Shown: positions 8,740-17,274 of the stretch, one piece after another | Position numbering within the stretch: position 1 is the first letter of the stretch | Layout of the letters: every line of letters starts with the position of its first letter | Source of the DNA: Aquamicrobium sp. LC103 | GTDB taxonomy: Bacteria > Pseudomonadota > Alphaproteobacteria > Rhizobiales > Rhizobiaceae | Assembly (NCBI RefSeq): GCF_001014615.2 | Contig: NZ_LBCQ02000004.1 | Span: 310,001 to 374,000, forward strand | Direction: 5' to 3' | Length of the DNA: 64,000 nucleotides | Notes under the pieces: generated by a model | Told to the model about the DNA's origin: nothing | What the model saw: the letters and a program-made list of their open reading frames with translations, nothing else | Databases searched by the model: none | Translations under genes and position numbers: made by a program

Positions 8740-10158
8740 ATGAACAACGACGATTTTCGCGAATGGTCGCGCAAGGCGGCCGAATGGGGCGCGGACTATC
8801 GCGCCGGCCTGCGCGAGCTGCCGGTGCGGGCGCGCACCAAGCCGGGCGAGATCGCGGCAGGCATGGAGACCGCGCCGCCGGAGGACGGCGAGCCGATGGA
8901 GGCGATCTTCGCGGATTTCGAAGAGAAGATCCTTCCCGGCATGACGCATTGGCAGCATCCGCGTTTCTTCGCCTATTTTCCGGCCAATGCCGCGCCGGTG
9001 TCGGTGGTCGCCGAATATCTCGTCAGCGCCATGGCGGCGCAATGCATGCTCTGGCAGACCTCGCCCAGCGCGACCGAGCTTGAGACACGGGTTCTCGACT
9101 GGCTGAGGCAGGCGCTCGGCCTACCCGACGGTTTTCGCGGCGTCATCCAGGATTCGGCGTCTTCCGCCACGCTCGCCGCCATCCTGACGATGCGCGAGCG
9201 TGCGCTTTCTTGGCAAGGCAACCGGCAGGGCCTCGCGGGGCAGCCGAAGGTGAGGGTCTATTCCTCCGACCAGGTGCACACTTCCGTCGATCGGGCGATC
9301 TGGGTTTCGGGCATCGGCGAGGAAAACCTGGTGCGCATTCCGGTTGCCGGACCGCTGCGACCGATGGTTCCGGAGGCGCTGGAGCAGGCCATAGTTCGCG
9401 ACAGGGAGGCAGGCCTTCTACCCGCGGGCATCGTCGCCTCGGTGGGCGGAACCAGCGTCGGCGGCACCGACGACGTGGCGGCCGTGTGCGAGATCGCCGA
9501 GCGGCACGGCCTCTATGTTCATGTCGATGCCGCATGGGCCGGCTCGGCGATGATCTGTCCGGAATTCCGTCATCTCTGGCAGGGCGTGGAGAAGGCCCAT
9601 TCCATCGTCTTCAACCCGCACAAATGGCTCGGCGCGCAGTTCGACTGCTCGGCGCATTTCATCCGCGAGCCGGACGACCTCGTCCGCACGCTGGCGATAA
9701 AGCCCGAATATCTGAAGACGCATGGCAGCGACGGCATCGTCAACTATTCGGAATGGTCGGTGCCGCTCGGCAGGCGTTTTCGGGCGCTGAAACTGTGGTT
9801 CCTGCTGCGCGCCCACGGGCTGAAGCAGTTGAGGGCGATGATCCGCAACCATGTCGAATGGAGCGGCGACCTGGCTAGGAAGATCGCCGGCGAGCCGGAT
9901 TTCGAACTCGTCACCAAGCCGATGCTATCGCTTTTCAGCTTCAGGCACGTTCCGGAAGGCGGCGACGACGTCGATGCGCACAATCTGGCGCTCGTCAACG
10001 CGATCAATGACGACGGCCGCATCTATCTCACGCAGACGCGCGTCGACGGGCGCATCGCCATCCGCTTTCAGGCGGGGCAGTTCGAGACGACGAAGGAGGA
10101 TGTCGACATGGCCTTCGACGTCATCCGCGATTGCGCCAAGAAACTCGCTTCGGCGTAG
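8740..10158 (+). CDS. PLP-dependent aromatic-amino-acid-type decarboxylase
   Basis: A 472-residue group II pyridoxal-phosphate decarboxylase related to aromatic L-amino acid and tyrosine decarboxylases. The cofactor lysine is Lys295 in FNPHKWLG; HVDAAWAGSA supplies the aspartate that binds the pyridine ring, and WQTSPSATELE is a family landmark. ATG 8740 follows GGGAGG; the longer frame upstream overlaps the Anbu gene and is ignored. It starts 26 nt after the Anbu gene with a terminator just after it, so it looks like the last gene of that operon. The substrate amino acid cannot be read from sequence. Confidence 0.9.
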   Translation: MNNDDFREWSRKAAEWGADYRAGLRELPVRARTKPGEIAAGMETAPPEDGEPMEAIFADFEEKILPGMTHWQHPRFFAYFPANAAPVSVVAEYLVSAMAAQCMLWQTSPSATELETRVLDWLRQALGLPDGFRGVIQDSASSATLAAILTMRERALSWQGNRQGLAGQPKVRVYSSDQVHTSVDRAIWVSGIGEENLVRIPVAGPLRPMVPEALEQAIVRDREAGLLPAGIVASVGGTSVGGTDDVAAVCEIAERHGLYVHVDAAWAGSAMICPEFRHLWQGVEKAHSIVFNPHKWLGAQFDCSAHFIREPDDLVRTLAIKPEYLKTHGSDGIVNYSEWSVPLGRRFRALKLWFLLRAHGLKQLRAMIRNHVEWSGDLARKIAGEPDFELVTKPMLSLFSFRHVPEGGDDVDAHNLALVNAINDDGRIYLTQTRVDGRIAIRFQAGQFETTKEDVDMAFDVIRDCAKKLASA

Positions 10159-10172
10159 CCAGGCGCAAAAAT

Positions 10173-10203
10173 AAAGGCCCCGCGCAAACACGCGGGGCCT
10201 TTC
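10173..10203. terminator. Bidirectional rho-independent terminator
   Basis: Perfect 12-bp stem AAAGGCCCCGCG/CGCGGGGCCTTT around a short loop, placed between the convergent decarboxylase and BA14K genes. The minus-strand transcript also runs into a U-rich tail (plus-strand A tract at 10168-10175), so it can serve both. Confidence 0.85.
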
Positions 10204-10223
10204 GGTCGGTTATCTGCCGTCAA

Positions 10224-10682
10224 TCAGTAAGGCGAGATGCACTGTCGGCGCGGTCCGTTATAGGGCTGGAACGTGTTGTCCGACGCGCGATAGGAGCGAT
10301 AGCGCGCATAGCACCAGTCGACATGGGCATTGCCGCGCGGCCTGTACCGCACCGGCGGCTGGCTGGCGATGGCGCCGCCTATGATCGCGCCGGCGATGAA
10401 GGCGGCCGGCGGGAACCAATAGCCGTTGTGACGGCGATAGCCGGGGCGGTGGTGGCGGTAGCCGCGATGGCCGTTGTAGTAGTGGCGGTTGCCCTGGCGA
10501 TAATAGCCGCCGCGCCGGTGGTCGCGACGATCACGATAATGGCGGCGATCGCGATACTGTACGTTTGTCGTGTTCACCTGATCGAATACGGGCTTCGGAG
10601 CAGGCATGGCCACCGCCGGGGCGGCGAACGGGATCGAAAGCGCCATTGCGGCCGCGCAAAGGCTCGAAACGATCTTCATCAT
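10224..10682 (-). CDS. BA14K family exported protein
   Basis: A 152-residue exported protein with a signal peptide ending near AVAMPAP, a middle rich in Arg, His, Tyr and Gly (repeats such as [14 protein letters not shown]), a short hydrophobic segment ([15 protein letters not shown]), and a C-terminal [19 protein letters not shown] block that defines the BA14K family. The family was named from a Brucella immunoreactive protein and is widespread in Hyphomicrobiales; a lectin-like or cell-surface role has been proposed. AGGAGG stands 6 nt before the first of two tandem ATG codons at 10682. Confidence 0.88.
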   Translation of the reverse strand: MMKIVSSLCAAAMALSIPFAAPAVAMPAPKPVFDQVNTTNVQYRDRRHYRDRRDHRRGGYYRQGNRHYYNGHRGYRHHRPGYRRHNGYWFPPAAFIAGAIIGGAIASQPPVRYRPRGNAHVDWCYARYRSYRASDNTFQPYNGPRRQCISPY

Positions 10683-11152
10683 GTGTGACCTCCTAGAGGA
10701 TTCCAGGTTGCAGTCCCTCGCGGTGGAAACGTGGCGCGCCACTTTTTGTTCCGCCACCTTGGATAGAACGATTTCGACCTTGTCGTAAAGGTGGTAACCG
10801 GGTTGAGGGCCTCGACCCGCGCCCCAATTCCTCCGCCTTTTCCCGCTACGCCGCGCCCGCCCGTCCCACCCTCCGGGGCAGGCAGCCTCGTTACCGGCGG
10901 TTGAGCAACTACGGGCGCGAGGCAATCGAGGGGCCGGCGGCCGGGGTACTCTCCTTGCGGCCGCCGGTTGGGAGAAATCCCGTCTGATGAGGCACTTGAC
11001 CAACCCAAGCCCGTAATTTCGCCCGGGAAAGGGAGCCCTGCCGTGCGAGGCGGAATTGGGCCGTGCGAGATTTGAATCTCGCAAAAATCTCGCACAGCCA
11101 TACTTTGTTCTGGCTGCGTTCCAAAATCTAACTACTAAGCCTTTGGTTCGAT
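10683..11152. other. 470-nt gap with no convincing gene
   Basis: Leader and promoter region of the BA14K gene plus sequence downstream of tRNA-Lys on the minus strand. Open frames here (such as 10909-11124 on the minus strand) lack ribosome sites and recognisable domains. The only structured element seen is the inverted-repeat cluster at 11041-11095. Confidence 0.5.
11041..11095. repeat. GTGCGAG inverted-repeat cluster
   Basis: CCGTGCGAG occurs at 11041 and 11061. The second copy begins GTGCGAGATT (11063-11072), which can pair with AATCTCGCAC (11086-11095) or, as the shorter GCGAGATT, with AATCTCGC (11075-11082), giving two mutually exclusive hairpins. It lies about 60 nt beyond the 3' end of tRNA-Lys. 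No T tract follows, so it is not a standard terminator. Function unknown. Confidence 0.5.
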
Positions 11153-11228
11153 TGGTGAGCGCGCAGGGGCTCGAACCCTGGACCTACTGATTAAAAGTCA
11201 GTTGCTCTACCAGCTGAGCTACGCGCTC
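11153..11228 (-). tRNA. tRNA-Lys (anticodon TTT)
   Basis: Read on the minus strand: acceptor stem GAGCGCG/CGCGCTC, D arm with AGCTCAGCTGGTAGAGC, anticodon loop CTTTTAA (anticodon TTT) on the stem ACTGA/TCAGT, T arm with GGTTCGAGC, discriminator A, and an encoded CCA at 11153-11155. 76 nt including CCA. Confidence 0.97.
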
Positions 11229-11267
11229 CCGTGAAGCGCAGTGCGGCGCTCCTCGAAATTGCGGCGG

Positions 11268-11296
11268 AACATAGGGAGAGAGCGGTTGGCGGTCAA
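11268..11296 (-). promoter_or_regulatory. Candidate sigma-70 promoter of tRNA-Lys
   Basis: On the minus strand TTGACC (11296-11291), a 17-nt spacer and TATGTT (11273-11268) stand about 40 nt upstream of the tRNA 5' end. Spacing and sequence fit a housekeeping promoter with a leader of about 30 nt. Confidence 0.5.
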
Positions 11297-11442
11297 CCGG
11301 AAAAGCCGCTATTTCATCCGTCCTGTCCCCGGCTTTTTACGGGCACCGCCCAGCGACCCTTTGCCACGCAATGGTGATTTGGAGGCTGGGGAGCGCGGCG
11401 GCTATATGCAATGCGCAGTTCGAGAAGACGGATCGGGAATCG

Positions 11443-12192
11443 ATGGCGATAGATGTGGGCTATGCAAGCGCGGTCGCGGCGGGGGCGATCTCCTTCCTTT
11501 CGCCTTGCGTCCTGCCGCTGGTCCCGCCCTATCTGTGCTACATGGCCGGCGTGTCGATGGACGATTTTCGTGCTGACAAGGCACCGTCCGCGGCCGCGAG
11601 CCCGGCGCGGCTGGCGCTCGCCGGCGCATCGGTCGCCTTCGTGCTCGGCTTTTCGACGGTTTTCGTCGCGCTCGGCGCCGGCGCCTCCACCATCGGCGGC
11701 CTGCTGCGGGCCTGGCAACAGGAACTCGCAATCGTCGCGGGCCTCATCATCATCGTGATGGGGCTGAATTTCCTCGGCGTCATCCGCATCCCGATCCTGT
11801 CGCGCGAGGCGCGGTTCCAGGCGAAGGGCAGCCCCGCGAGCATGGCCGCGGCCTATTTGATGGGCCTTGCCTTCGCCTTCGGCTGGACGCCGTGCATCGG
11901 ACCGGTGCTCGGTCCGATCCTGACGCTCGCCGGCGGCCGCGACACGGTGGGCGAGGGCGCCTTGCTGCTGGCCGCCTATTCGCTGGGGCTCGGCATTCCG
12001 TTCCTGCTGGCGGCCTTGTTCTCGGGCGCCTTCATGCGCTTCCTTTCACGCTTTCGAGTGCATCTGGGGCGTGTCGAGAAGGTGATGGGCGGTCTGCTGG
12101 TGATCGCCGGCGTGCTGTTCCTCACCGGCGGCATCCAGGCCGCGTCCTACTGGCTGCTCGAAACCTTCCCCACGCTCGGAACGCTGGGCTGA
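11443..12192 (+). CDS. ccdA: Cytochrome c biogenesis protein CcdA
   Basis: A 249-residue inner-membrane protein of the CcdA/DsbD family that carries electrons from cytosolic thioredoxin to periplasmic thiol proteins, mainly for cytochrome c maturation. Six hydrophobic segments are visible. The redox cysteines lie in LSPCVLPLVPPYLC (first segment) and FGWTPCIGPVLGP (fourth). ATG 11443 is chosen; the 24 upstream residues of the open frame are not like a membrane-protein start. It stands alone, converging with the EamA transporter gene only 3 nt away. Confidence 0.92.
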   Translation: MAIDVGYASAVAAGAISFLSPCVLPLVPPYLCYMAGVSMDDFRADKAPSAAASPARLALAGASVAFVLGFSTVFVALGAGASTIGGLLRAWQQELAIVAGLIIIVMGLNFLGVIRIPILSREARFQAKGSPASMAAAYLMGLAFAFGWTPCIGPVLGPILTLAGGRDTVGEGALLLAAYSLGLGIPFLLAALFSGAFMRFLSRFRVHLGRVEKVMGGLLVIAGVLFLTGGIQAASYWLLETFPTLGTLG

Positions 12193-12195
12193 CGT

Positions 12196-13119
12196 TCACG
12201 CCTTTTTTGCTCGCCCGACTTTTGCCCGTCCGGCCGGCAGGGTGGCGAGGACGATGCCGCCCATGACGAGCGCGATGCCCGCCATGTGATGTCCTTCGAG
12301 GCTTTCGCCCAGAAGCAGAACCGCGAGCATCACGCCATAGGCAGGCAGCAGATACATGAATATGCCGCTGATCGAGGCGCCGAGGATTCGGATGCCGTAT
12401 TGGAAGAAGGAAAAGGCGAGCAGCGAGGAGAAGGCCACGATCCCCGCAATCCCCATCCAGGCGCGTTGCGTCACCGGCATCTGGGCTCCGGTCGCCCATT
12501 CGTGCAGGGCCATCGGCAGGAGCAGGATCGCGCCGGCCGCGGCGACGATGCCGAAAAGCGCCAGGTTGGAAAGACGCTGCAGCGAGGGCGAGCGGTAGAG
12601 GATCGAATAGGCGGCCCAGGCGAAGGCGCCGCCGAGGATGAGCAGGTCGCCGAGGTTGAAATCGAACTTCAACAAGGCCGACAGGTCGCCCTTGAGCAGG
12701 ATCACCGCGACGCCGAGAAACGCGATGAGCGCGCCGATCGCCTCGCGCGCGGCGATCGGGCGGCCGCGCAGCGCTTCCATGAGGATGATGATGACCGGCG
12801 AGGTGGTGTAGATGAGCGTGCCGTTGGTCGCCGTCGTCATCCCGAGACCGAGATAGACGACGCCGCCGCAGATCCACATGCCGAGAAATCCGAGCAATGC
12901 TATCAGGAAGCCGTTTTTGCGAAGCACAAGAAACAGTTCATCCTTCTGCTTCATCATGAAAGGCAGGAGCACGAGCGCGACCGCCGCCCACCTTATGAAG
13001 GCAAGCGTGAACGGGGCGACGTCTCCGGTCACGCCGCGGCCGAAAACGAGATTGGTCGAGAAGAACAGGGGCGCCATGAGCATGACGAGAAAGGCAACCC
13101 GGGTGCGGCTTGTTGGCAT
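12196..13119 (-). CDS. EamA/DMT family transporter
   Basis: A 307-residue inner-membrane protein with about ten hydrophobic helices in two homologous EamA halves, typical of drug/metabolite transporters (exporters of amino acids or metabolites). The N-terminal part has [25 protein letters not shown], shown here only as position residues 19-43 of the chain, the usual first-pair motif. ATG 13119 is chosen because the first helix starts a few residues later; no good ribosome site precedes it. Substrate unknown. It is transcribed away from glmU. Confidence 0.87.
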   Translation of the reverse strand: MPTSRTRVAFLVMLMAPLFFSTNLVFGRGVTGDVAPFTLAFIRWAAVALVLLPFMMKQKDELFLVLRKNGFLIALLGFLGMWICGGVVYLGLGMTTATNGTLIYTTSPVIIILMEALRGRPIAAREAIGALIAFLGVAVILLKGDLSALLKFDFNLGDLLILGGAFAWAAYSILYRSPSLQRLSNLALFGIVAAAGAILLLPMALHEWATGAQMPVTQRAWMGIAGIVAFSSLLAFSFFQYGIRILGASISGIFMYLLPAYGVMLAVLLLGESLEGHHMAGIALVMGGIVLATLPAGRAKVGRAKKA

Positions 13120-13226
13120 GGCGCTCAAAGGAGGTATCCCTTCCACGGAGGGGAGGATTGGACGGAACTGCCGACGGTGATAACAGAGATCGCGAACCAC
13201 CATCAATTCCACGCCGGAACGCACGC

Positions 13227-14597
13227 ATGAGCCACAGAAGCTGCCTGACGATCATCCTTGCCGCCGGTGAGGGCACCCGCATGAAGAGCGCCTTGCCGAA
13301 GGTGCTGCATCCGATCGCGGGACTGCCGATGATCGGCCATGTCGTGCGCGCAGCGCTGGGTGCGGGCGAATCGGACATCGCGGTCGTGGTCGGGCGCGCG
13401 GCGGAGCGGGTGCGCGAGGCGGTCGAGCCGTTCGCGCCGGCGGCCGGAATCTTCGTGCAGAGCGAGCGGCTGGGCACGGCGCATGCGGTTCTCGCTGCCC
13501 GCGAGGCGATTGCACGGGGCTATGACGACGTGCTCGTGGTCTTCGGCGACACGCCGCTTGTGCGGTCGGACGTGCTGGCCGACCTGCGCGGGCGTCTTTT
13601 CGAAGGCGCTGGCGTCGTCGTTGCGGGTTTTCGCGCCCCCGACCCGACCGGCTATGGCCGTCTGATCGAGAAGGACGGCAATCTCGCCGCGATCCGCGAG
13701 CATCGCGACTGTTCGCCGGAAGAATTGAAGATCGATTTCTGCAATGGCGGACTGATGGCGGTCGCCGGTGCGGAGGCGCTTTCGCTGCTGGAAGCCGTGG
13801 GCAACGCCAATGCCAAGTCCGAATATTATCTCACCGACATCGTCGAGATCGCCGCCGATCGAGGGATGAAGGTCGTCGCCACGGAAGCCGGCCACGAGGA
13901 CGTGCTGGGCGTCAACAACCGCGTGGAGCTGGCCGAGGCCGAGGCGATCTGGCAGCGGCGCAAGCGTCGCGAGCTGATGCTTTCCGGCGTGTCGATGACC
14001 GCGCCCGATACCGTTCATCTCTCCTTCGACACGGAGATCGGCGAGGAGACGATCGTCGAGCCGAATGTCGTCTTCGGCCCCGGCGCGAAGGTGGAGCCCG
14101 GCGCGAAGATCAGGGCGTTCTCGCACATCGAGGGCGCGCATGTGTCGCCGGGCGCGGAAATCGGCCCCTTCGCGCGTCTGCGGCCGGGAGCGGACATTGG
14201 CGCGAAGGCCAAGGTCGGCAATTTCTGCGAGGTCAAGAATGCCGTCGTCGACGAAGGCGCCAAGATCAACCACCTGACCTATGTCGGCGACGCGCATGTC
14301 GGTGCGAAAGCCAATCTCGGCGCCGGAACGATCACCTGCAATTATGACGGCTTTCTCAAGCATCATACGGAGATCGGCGCGGGCGTCTTCGTCGGGTCGA
14401 ATTCGTCGCTGGTGGCGCCTGTGGCCATAGGCGAGAACGCCTATATCGCGTCGGGCAGCGTGATCACCGACGACGTTCCCGCCGATGCGCTGGCTTTCGG
14501 CCGCGCCCGGCAGGTGACCAAGCCGGATTACGGGCGCCGCCTGCGGGAGAAACATGCCGAGGCGGCGGCGAAGCGAAAGGCTGAAAAAGGCAAATGA
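13227..14597 (+). CDS. glmU: Bifunctional GlmU: UDP-GlcNAc pyrophosphorylase / GlcN-1-P acetyltransferase
   Basis: Makes UDP-N-acetylglucosamine for peptidoglycan and lipid A in two steps. The 456-residue product has an N-terminal nucleotidyltransferase domain ([20 protein letters not shown] near residue 9) and, from about residue 250, a left-handed beta-helix of hexapeptide repeats (for example [28 protein letters not shown]) that holds the acetyltransferase site. The chosen ATG 13227 places the motif at the usual distance from the N-terminus. glmS follows after 106 nt, so the two act in the same pathway. Confidence 0.97.
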   Translation: MSHRSCLTIILAAGEGTRMKSALPKVLHPIAGLPMIGHVVRAALGAGESDIAVVVGRAAERVREAVEPFAPAAGIFVQSERLGTAHAVLAAREAIARGYDDVLVVFGDTPLVRSDVLADLRGRLFEGAGVVVAGFRAPDPTGYGRLIEKDGNLAAIREHRDCSPEELKIDFCNGGLMAVAGAEALSLLEAVGNANAKSEYYLTDIVEIAADRGMKVVATEAGHEDVLGVNNRVELAEAEAIWQRRKRRELMLSGVSMTAPDTVHLSFDTEIGEETIVEPNVVFGPGAKVEPGAKIRAFSHIEGAHVSPGAEIGPFARLRPGADIGAKAKVGNFCEVKNAVVDEGAKINHLTYVGDAHVGAKANLGAGTITCNYDGFLKHHTEIGAGVFVGSNSSLVAPVAIGENAYIASGSVITDDVPADALAFGRARQVTKPDYGRRLREKHAEAAAKRKAEKGK

Positions 14598-14598
14598 T

Positions 14599-14625
14599 TT
14601 TCACACGATCGGCGATTGTGTGAAA
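14599..14625. repeat. Hairpin between glmU and glmS
   Basis: TTTCACACGATC, loop GGC, GATTGTGTGAAA: a 12-bp stem with one G-U pair, starting 2 nt after the glmU stop. Only a broken T run (CCAATTTT) follows, so it may be a weak terminator, a processing site or an attenuator between glmU and glmS. Confidence 0.55.
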
Positions 14626-14703
14626 CCAATTTTGAATTTCGCGGATGCATGGGATTGGCTAGATCACCGGCATTCGTCGGGCGGGAAGGGAAGGTAGATT
14701 TCA

Positions 14704-16527
14704 ATGTGCGGAATCGTTGGGATAGTCGGGCGGACGCCCGTTGCGCCGCTGATCGTGGACGCCTTGAAGCGACTGGAATATCGCGGCTACGATTCCGCCG
14801 GCGTCGCGACGATCGAGAAGGGCAGGCTCGACAGAAGGCGGGCCGAAGGCAAGCTCGTCAATCTGGAGCGCCGCATCGGCGAGGAGCCGCTGGACGGGCT
14901 GATCGGCATCGGCCACACGCGCTGGGCGACGCACGGCGTTCCCAACGAGACCAACGCGCATCCGCATTTCTCGAAGGACGTCGCGATCGTCCACAACGGC
15001 ATCATCGAGAATTTCGCCGAGCTGCGCGCCGGCCTTCTCGCTGACGGCTACGAATTCACGTCCCAGACCGACACCGAAGTCGTCGCCCATATGGTGTCGC
15101 GCGAGATGGATCGCGGTGCAGACCCCGAGCAGGCGGCGTTCAGGACGCTTCAGCAGCTCGAGGGCGCCTTCGCGCTGGCGATCATGTTCCGCGGCGACGA
15201 CGATTTGATCATCGGCGCGCGCAACGGCCCGCCGCTCGCCGTCGGCCATGGCGACGGCGAGATGTTCCTGGGCTCGGACGCGATCGCGCTCGCGCCGTTC
15301 ACCAATGCCATCACCTATCTCGAGGATGGCGATTGGGCGGTGGTGCGCCGCAACGAATTGAAGATCCACGACATGACCGGCGCCGAGGTGCAGCGCAAGC
15401 GCCAGCAGTCGATCGGCACCAGCTTCCTCGTCGACAAGGGCAATTATCGCCATTTCATGGAGAAGGAGATCTACGAGCAGCCGGAAGTGATCTCCCACAC
15501 GCTTGCCCACTATCTCGACTTCACGACCGGCGCGGCAAAGCAGATCGAGATGCCCTTCGATTTCGCAAAGATCGACCGCCTGGCGATCTCGGCCTGCGGC
15601 ACCGCCTATCTGGCCGGGCTGGTCGGCAAATACTGGTTCGAGCGGCTGGCGCGGCTGCCCGTCGACATCGATATCGCCTCGGAGTTCCGCTATCGCGAAA
15701 TGCCGCTTTCGAAGGAAAGCGCCGCTCTCTTCATCTCGCAATCCGGCGAGACGGCGGACACGCTCGCCTCGCTGCGCTATTGCAAGCAGGAAGGACTGCC
15801 CATCGCTTCGATCGTGAACGTTCGGGAATCGACGATCGCGCGCGAATCCAACGGCGTCTTCCCGACGCTGGCAGGACCGGAGATCGGCGTCGCCTCGACC
15901 AAGGCGTTCACCTGCCAGCTCTCCGTGCTCGCCTCGCTCGCGGTGAAGGCGGCGGCCGATCGCGGCAAGGTGACGCCGCAGGAGCAGGCGGGCCTCATCC
16001 GCCAGCTTTCCGAAGCGCCGAAATACGCCAATCAGGTGCTCAAGCTTTCCGACCAGATCGAGAAGCTGGCGCGTGAGCTCGCGCATGTGAAGCACATGCT
16101 TTATCTCGGGCGCGACACCAATTTCCCGCTGGCCATGGAAGGCGCGCTCAAGCTCAAGGAAATCTCCTATATCCATGCGGAGGGATACGCCGCGGGCGAG
16201 CTGAAGCACGGGCCGATCGCGCTGATCGACGAGACGATGCCGGTGGTGGTCATCGCGCCGCACGACCGCATCTTCGAAAAGACCGTCTCGAACATGCAGG
16301 AGGTGGCCGCGCGCGGCGGCAAGATCATCCTGATCACCGACCGCAAGGGCGCCGAGCAGGCGACGGTTCAGACGCTGGAGACGATCGTGGTGCCGGACGT
16401 GCCGGAGATCATCACGCCGATCGTCTATGCCCTGCCGGTGCAGATGCTGGCCTACTACACGGCCGTGTTCATGGGCACGGACGTCGATCAGCCGCGCAAC
16501 CTGGCGAAGTCCGTCACGGTCGAATAG
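14704..16527 (+). CDS. glmS: Glutamine-fructose-6-phosphate aminotransferase (isomerizing)
   Basis: First step of amino-sugar synthesis: forms glucosamine-6-phosphate from fructose-6-phosphate and glutamine. 607 residues. The N-terminal glutaminase domain starts at the catalytic Cys2 (MCGIVGIVG), with LEYRGYDSAG and GHTRWATHG as landmarks; two SIS sugar-isomerase domains follow (SQSGETADT and YLGRDTNFPLAMEGALKLKE cover their phosphate-binding and ligand loops), ending in the usual PRNLAKSVTVE. Product feeds GlmM and then GlmU, encoded just upstream. Confidence 0.97.
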   Translation: MCGIVGIVGRTPVAPLIVDALKRLEYRGYDSAGVATIEKGRLDRRRAEGKLVNLERRIGEEPLDGLIGIGHTRWATHGVPNETNAHPHFSKDVAIVHNGIIENFAELRAGLLADGYEFTSQTDTEVVAHMVSREMDRGADPEQAAFRTLQQLEGAFALAIMFRGDDDLIIGARNGPPLAVGHGDGEMFLGSDAIALAPFTNAITYLEDGDWAVVRRNELKIHDMTGAEVQRKRQQSIGTSFLVDKGNYRHFMEKEIYEQPEVISHTLAHYLDFTTGAAKQIEMPFDFAKIDRLAISACGTAYLAGLVGKYWFERLARLPVDIDIASEFRYREMPLSKESAALFISQSGETADTLASLRYCKQEGLPIASIVNVRESTIARESNGVFPTLAGPEIGVASTKAFTCQLSVLASLAVKAAADRGKVTPQEQAGLIRQLSEAPKYANQVLKLSDQIEKLARELAHVKHMLYLGRDTNFPLAMEGALKLKEISYIHAEGYAAGELKHGPIALIDETMPVVVIAPHDRIFEKTVSNMQEVAARGGKIILITDRKGAEQATVQTLETIVVPDVPEIITPIVYALPVQMLAYYTAVFMGTDVDQPRNLAKSVTVE

Positions 16528-16555
16528 CCACGAGATTCGCCATTCAAAAGGCACG

Positions 16556-16582
16556 GGCGCTGACCTATCCTCGGTCGGCGCC
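16556..16582. repeat. Hairpin after glmS
   Basis: GGCGCTGACC, 7-nt loop, GGTCGGCGCC: a 10-bp stem with one wobble pair, followed by TTGT. It lies 28 nt after the glmS stop and just before the ribosome site of the next gene; a weak terminator or translational control element. Confidence 0.4.
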
Positions 16583-16608
16583 TTGTCCTGCAGCCAGGAA
16601 ACGAAGCA

Positions 16609-17274
16609 TTGATAACCCGCCTGCGAAACTACTTTCTGACGGGCTTCATCGTCACCGCGCCGCTGGCGATCACCGCCTATCTGGCGTGGTCCTTCGTCGG
16701 CTGGGTCGATTCGTGGGTAAAGCCTTATATCCCCGGCAGGTACAATCCCGACAACTATCTGCCTTTCGCGGTTCCCGGCTTCGGGCTGATCGTCGCGCTG
16801 ATGCTGATCACGCTGGTCGGCTTCCTGACCGCCAATTTCATCGGCCGCACCATCGTCTCCTACGGCGAGTACATCCTCGACCGCATGCCGCTGGTGCGCA
16901 GCGTCTATCGCGGGCTGAAGCAGATATTCGAGACCGTTCTTTCCAACAAGGCGGACATGTTCAACAAGGTCGCGCTGATCGAATATCCGCGCAAGGGCGT
17001 CTGGTCGATCGTGTTCATCGCCAGCGACAAGCCGAACGAGGTGTCGAGCCGGCTGGAGGACCTGCATGACGAGGTGGTCGCCGTCTTCATGCCGACGACG
17101 CCCAATCCGACGACCGGCTTCCTGATGTATGTGCCTCGGACGGACGTGATCGAGATTTCGATGTCGATCGAGGATGCGGCCAAGCTCATCATCTCGGCCG
17201 GGCTGGTAGCGCCCGAATACCAGGCCAAGACCGCCAGGCTCGCCGAGGAAGCGAGAAAGAGCGACGCGGCCTAG
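16609..17274 (+). CDS. DUF502 family membrane protein
   Basis: A 221-residue protein of the DUF502 family, function unknown. Two N-terminal transmembrane segments are visible (about residues 9-30 and 58-80), followed by a soluble domain with RMPLVRSVYRGLKQIFETV and the conserved PTTPNPTTGFLMYVP stretch. The start is TTG 16609, 7 nt after AGGAAA; the N-terminus MITRLRNYFLTG matches the family. Its stop overlaps the recG stop (CTAG at 17271-17274), so the two genes converge tail to tail. Confidence 0.85.
   Translation: MITRLRNYFLTGFIVTAPLAITAYLAWSFVGWVDSWVKPYIPGRYNPDNYLPFAVPGFGLIVALMLITLVGFLTANFIGRTIVSYGEYILDRMPLVRSVYRGLKQIFETVLSNKADMFNKVALIEYPRKGVWSIVFIASDKPNEVSSRLEDLHDEVVAVFMPTTPNPTTGFLMYVPRTDVIEISMSIEDAAKLIISAGLVAPEYQAKTARLAEEARKSDAA

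Noticed and set aside
10909-11124. 71-residue minus-strand frame after tRNA-Lys
   Set aside because: No ribosome site, odd composition, overlaps the inverted-repeat cluster.
12286-13230. 314-residue plus-strand frame opposite the EamA gene
   Set aside because: Shadow of the transporter gene; low-complexity charged composition and no ribosome site.
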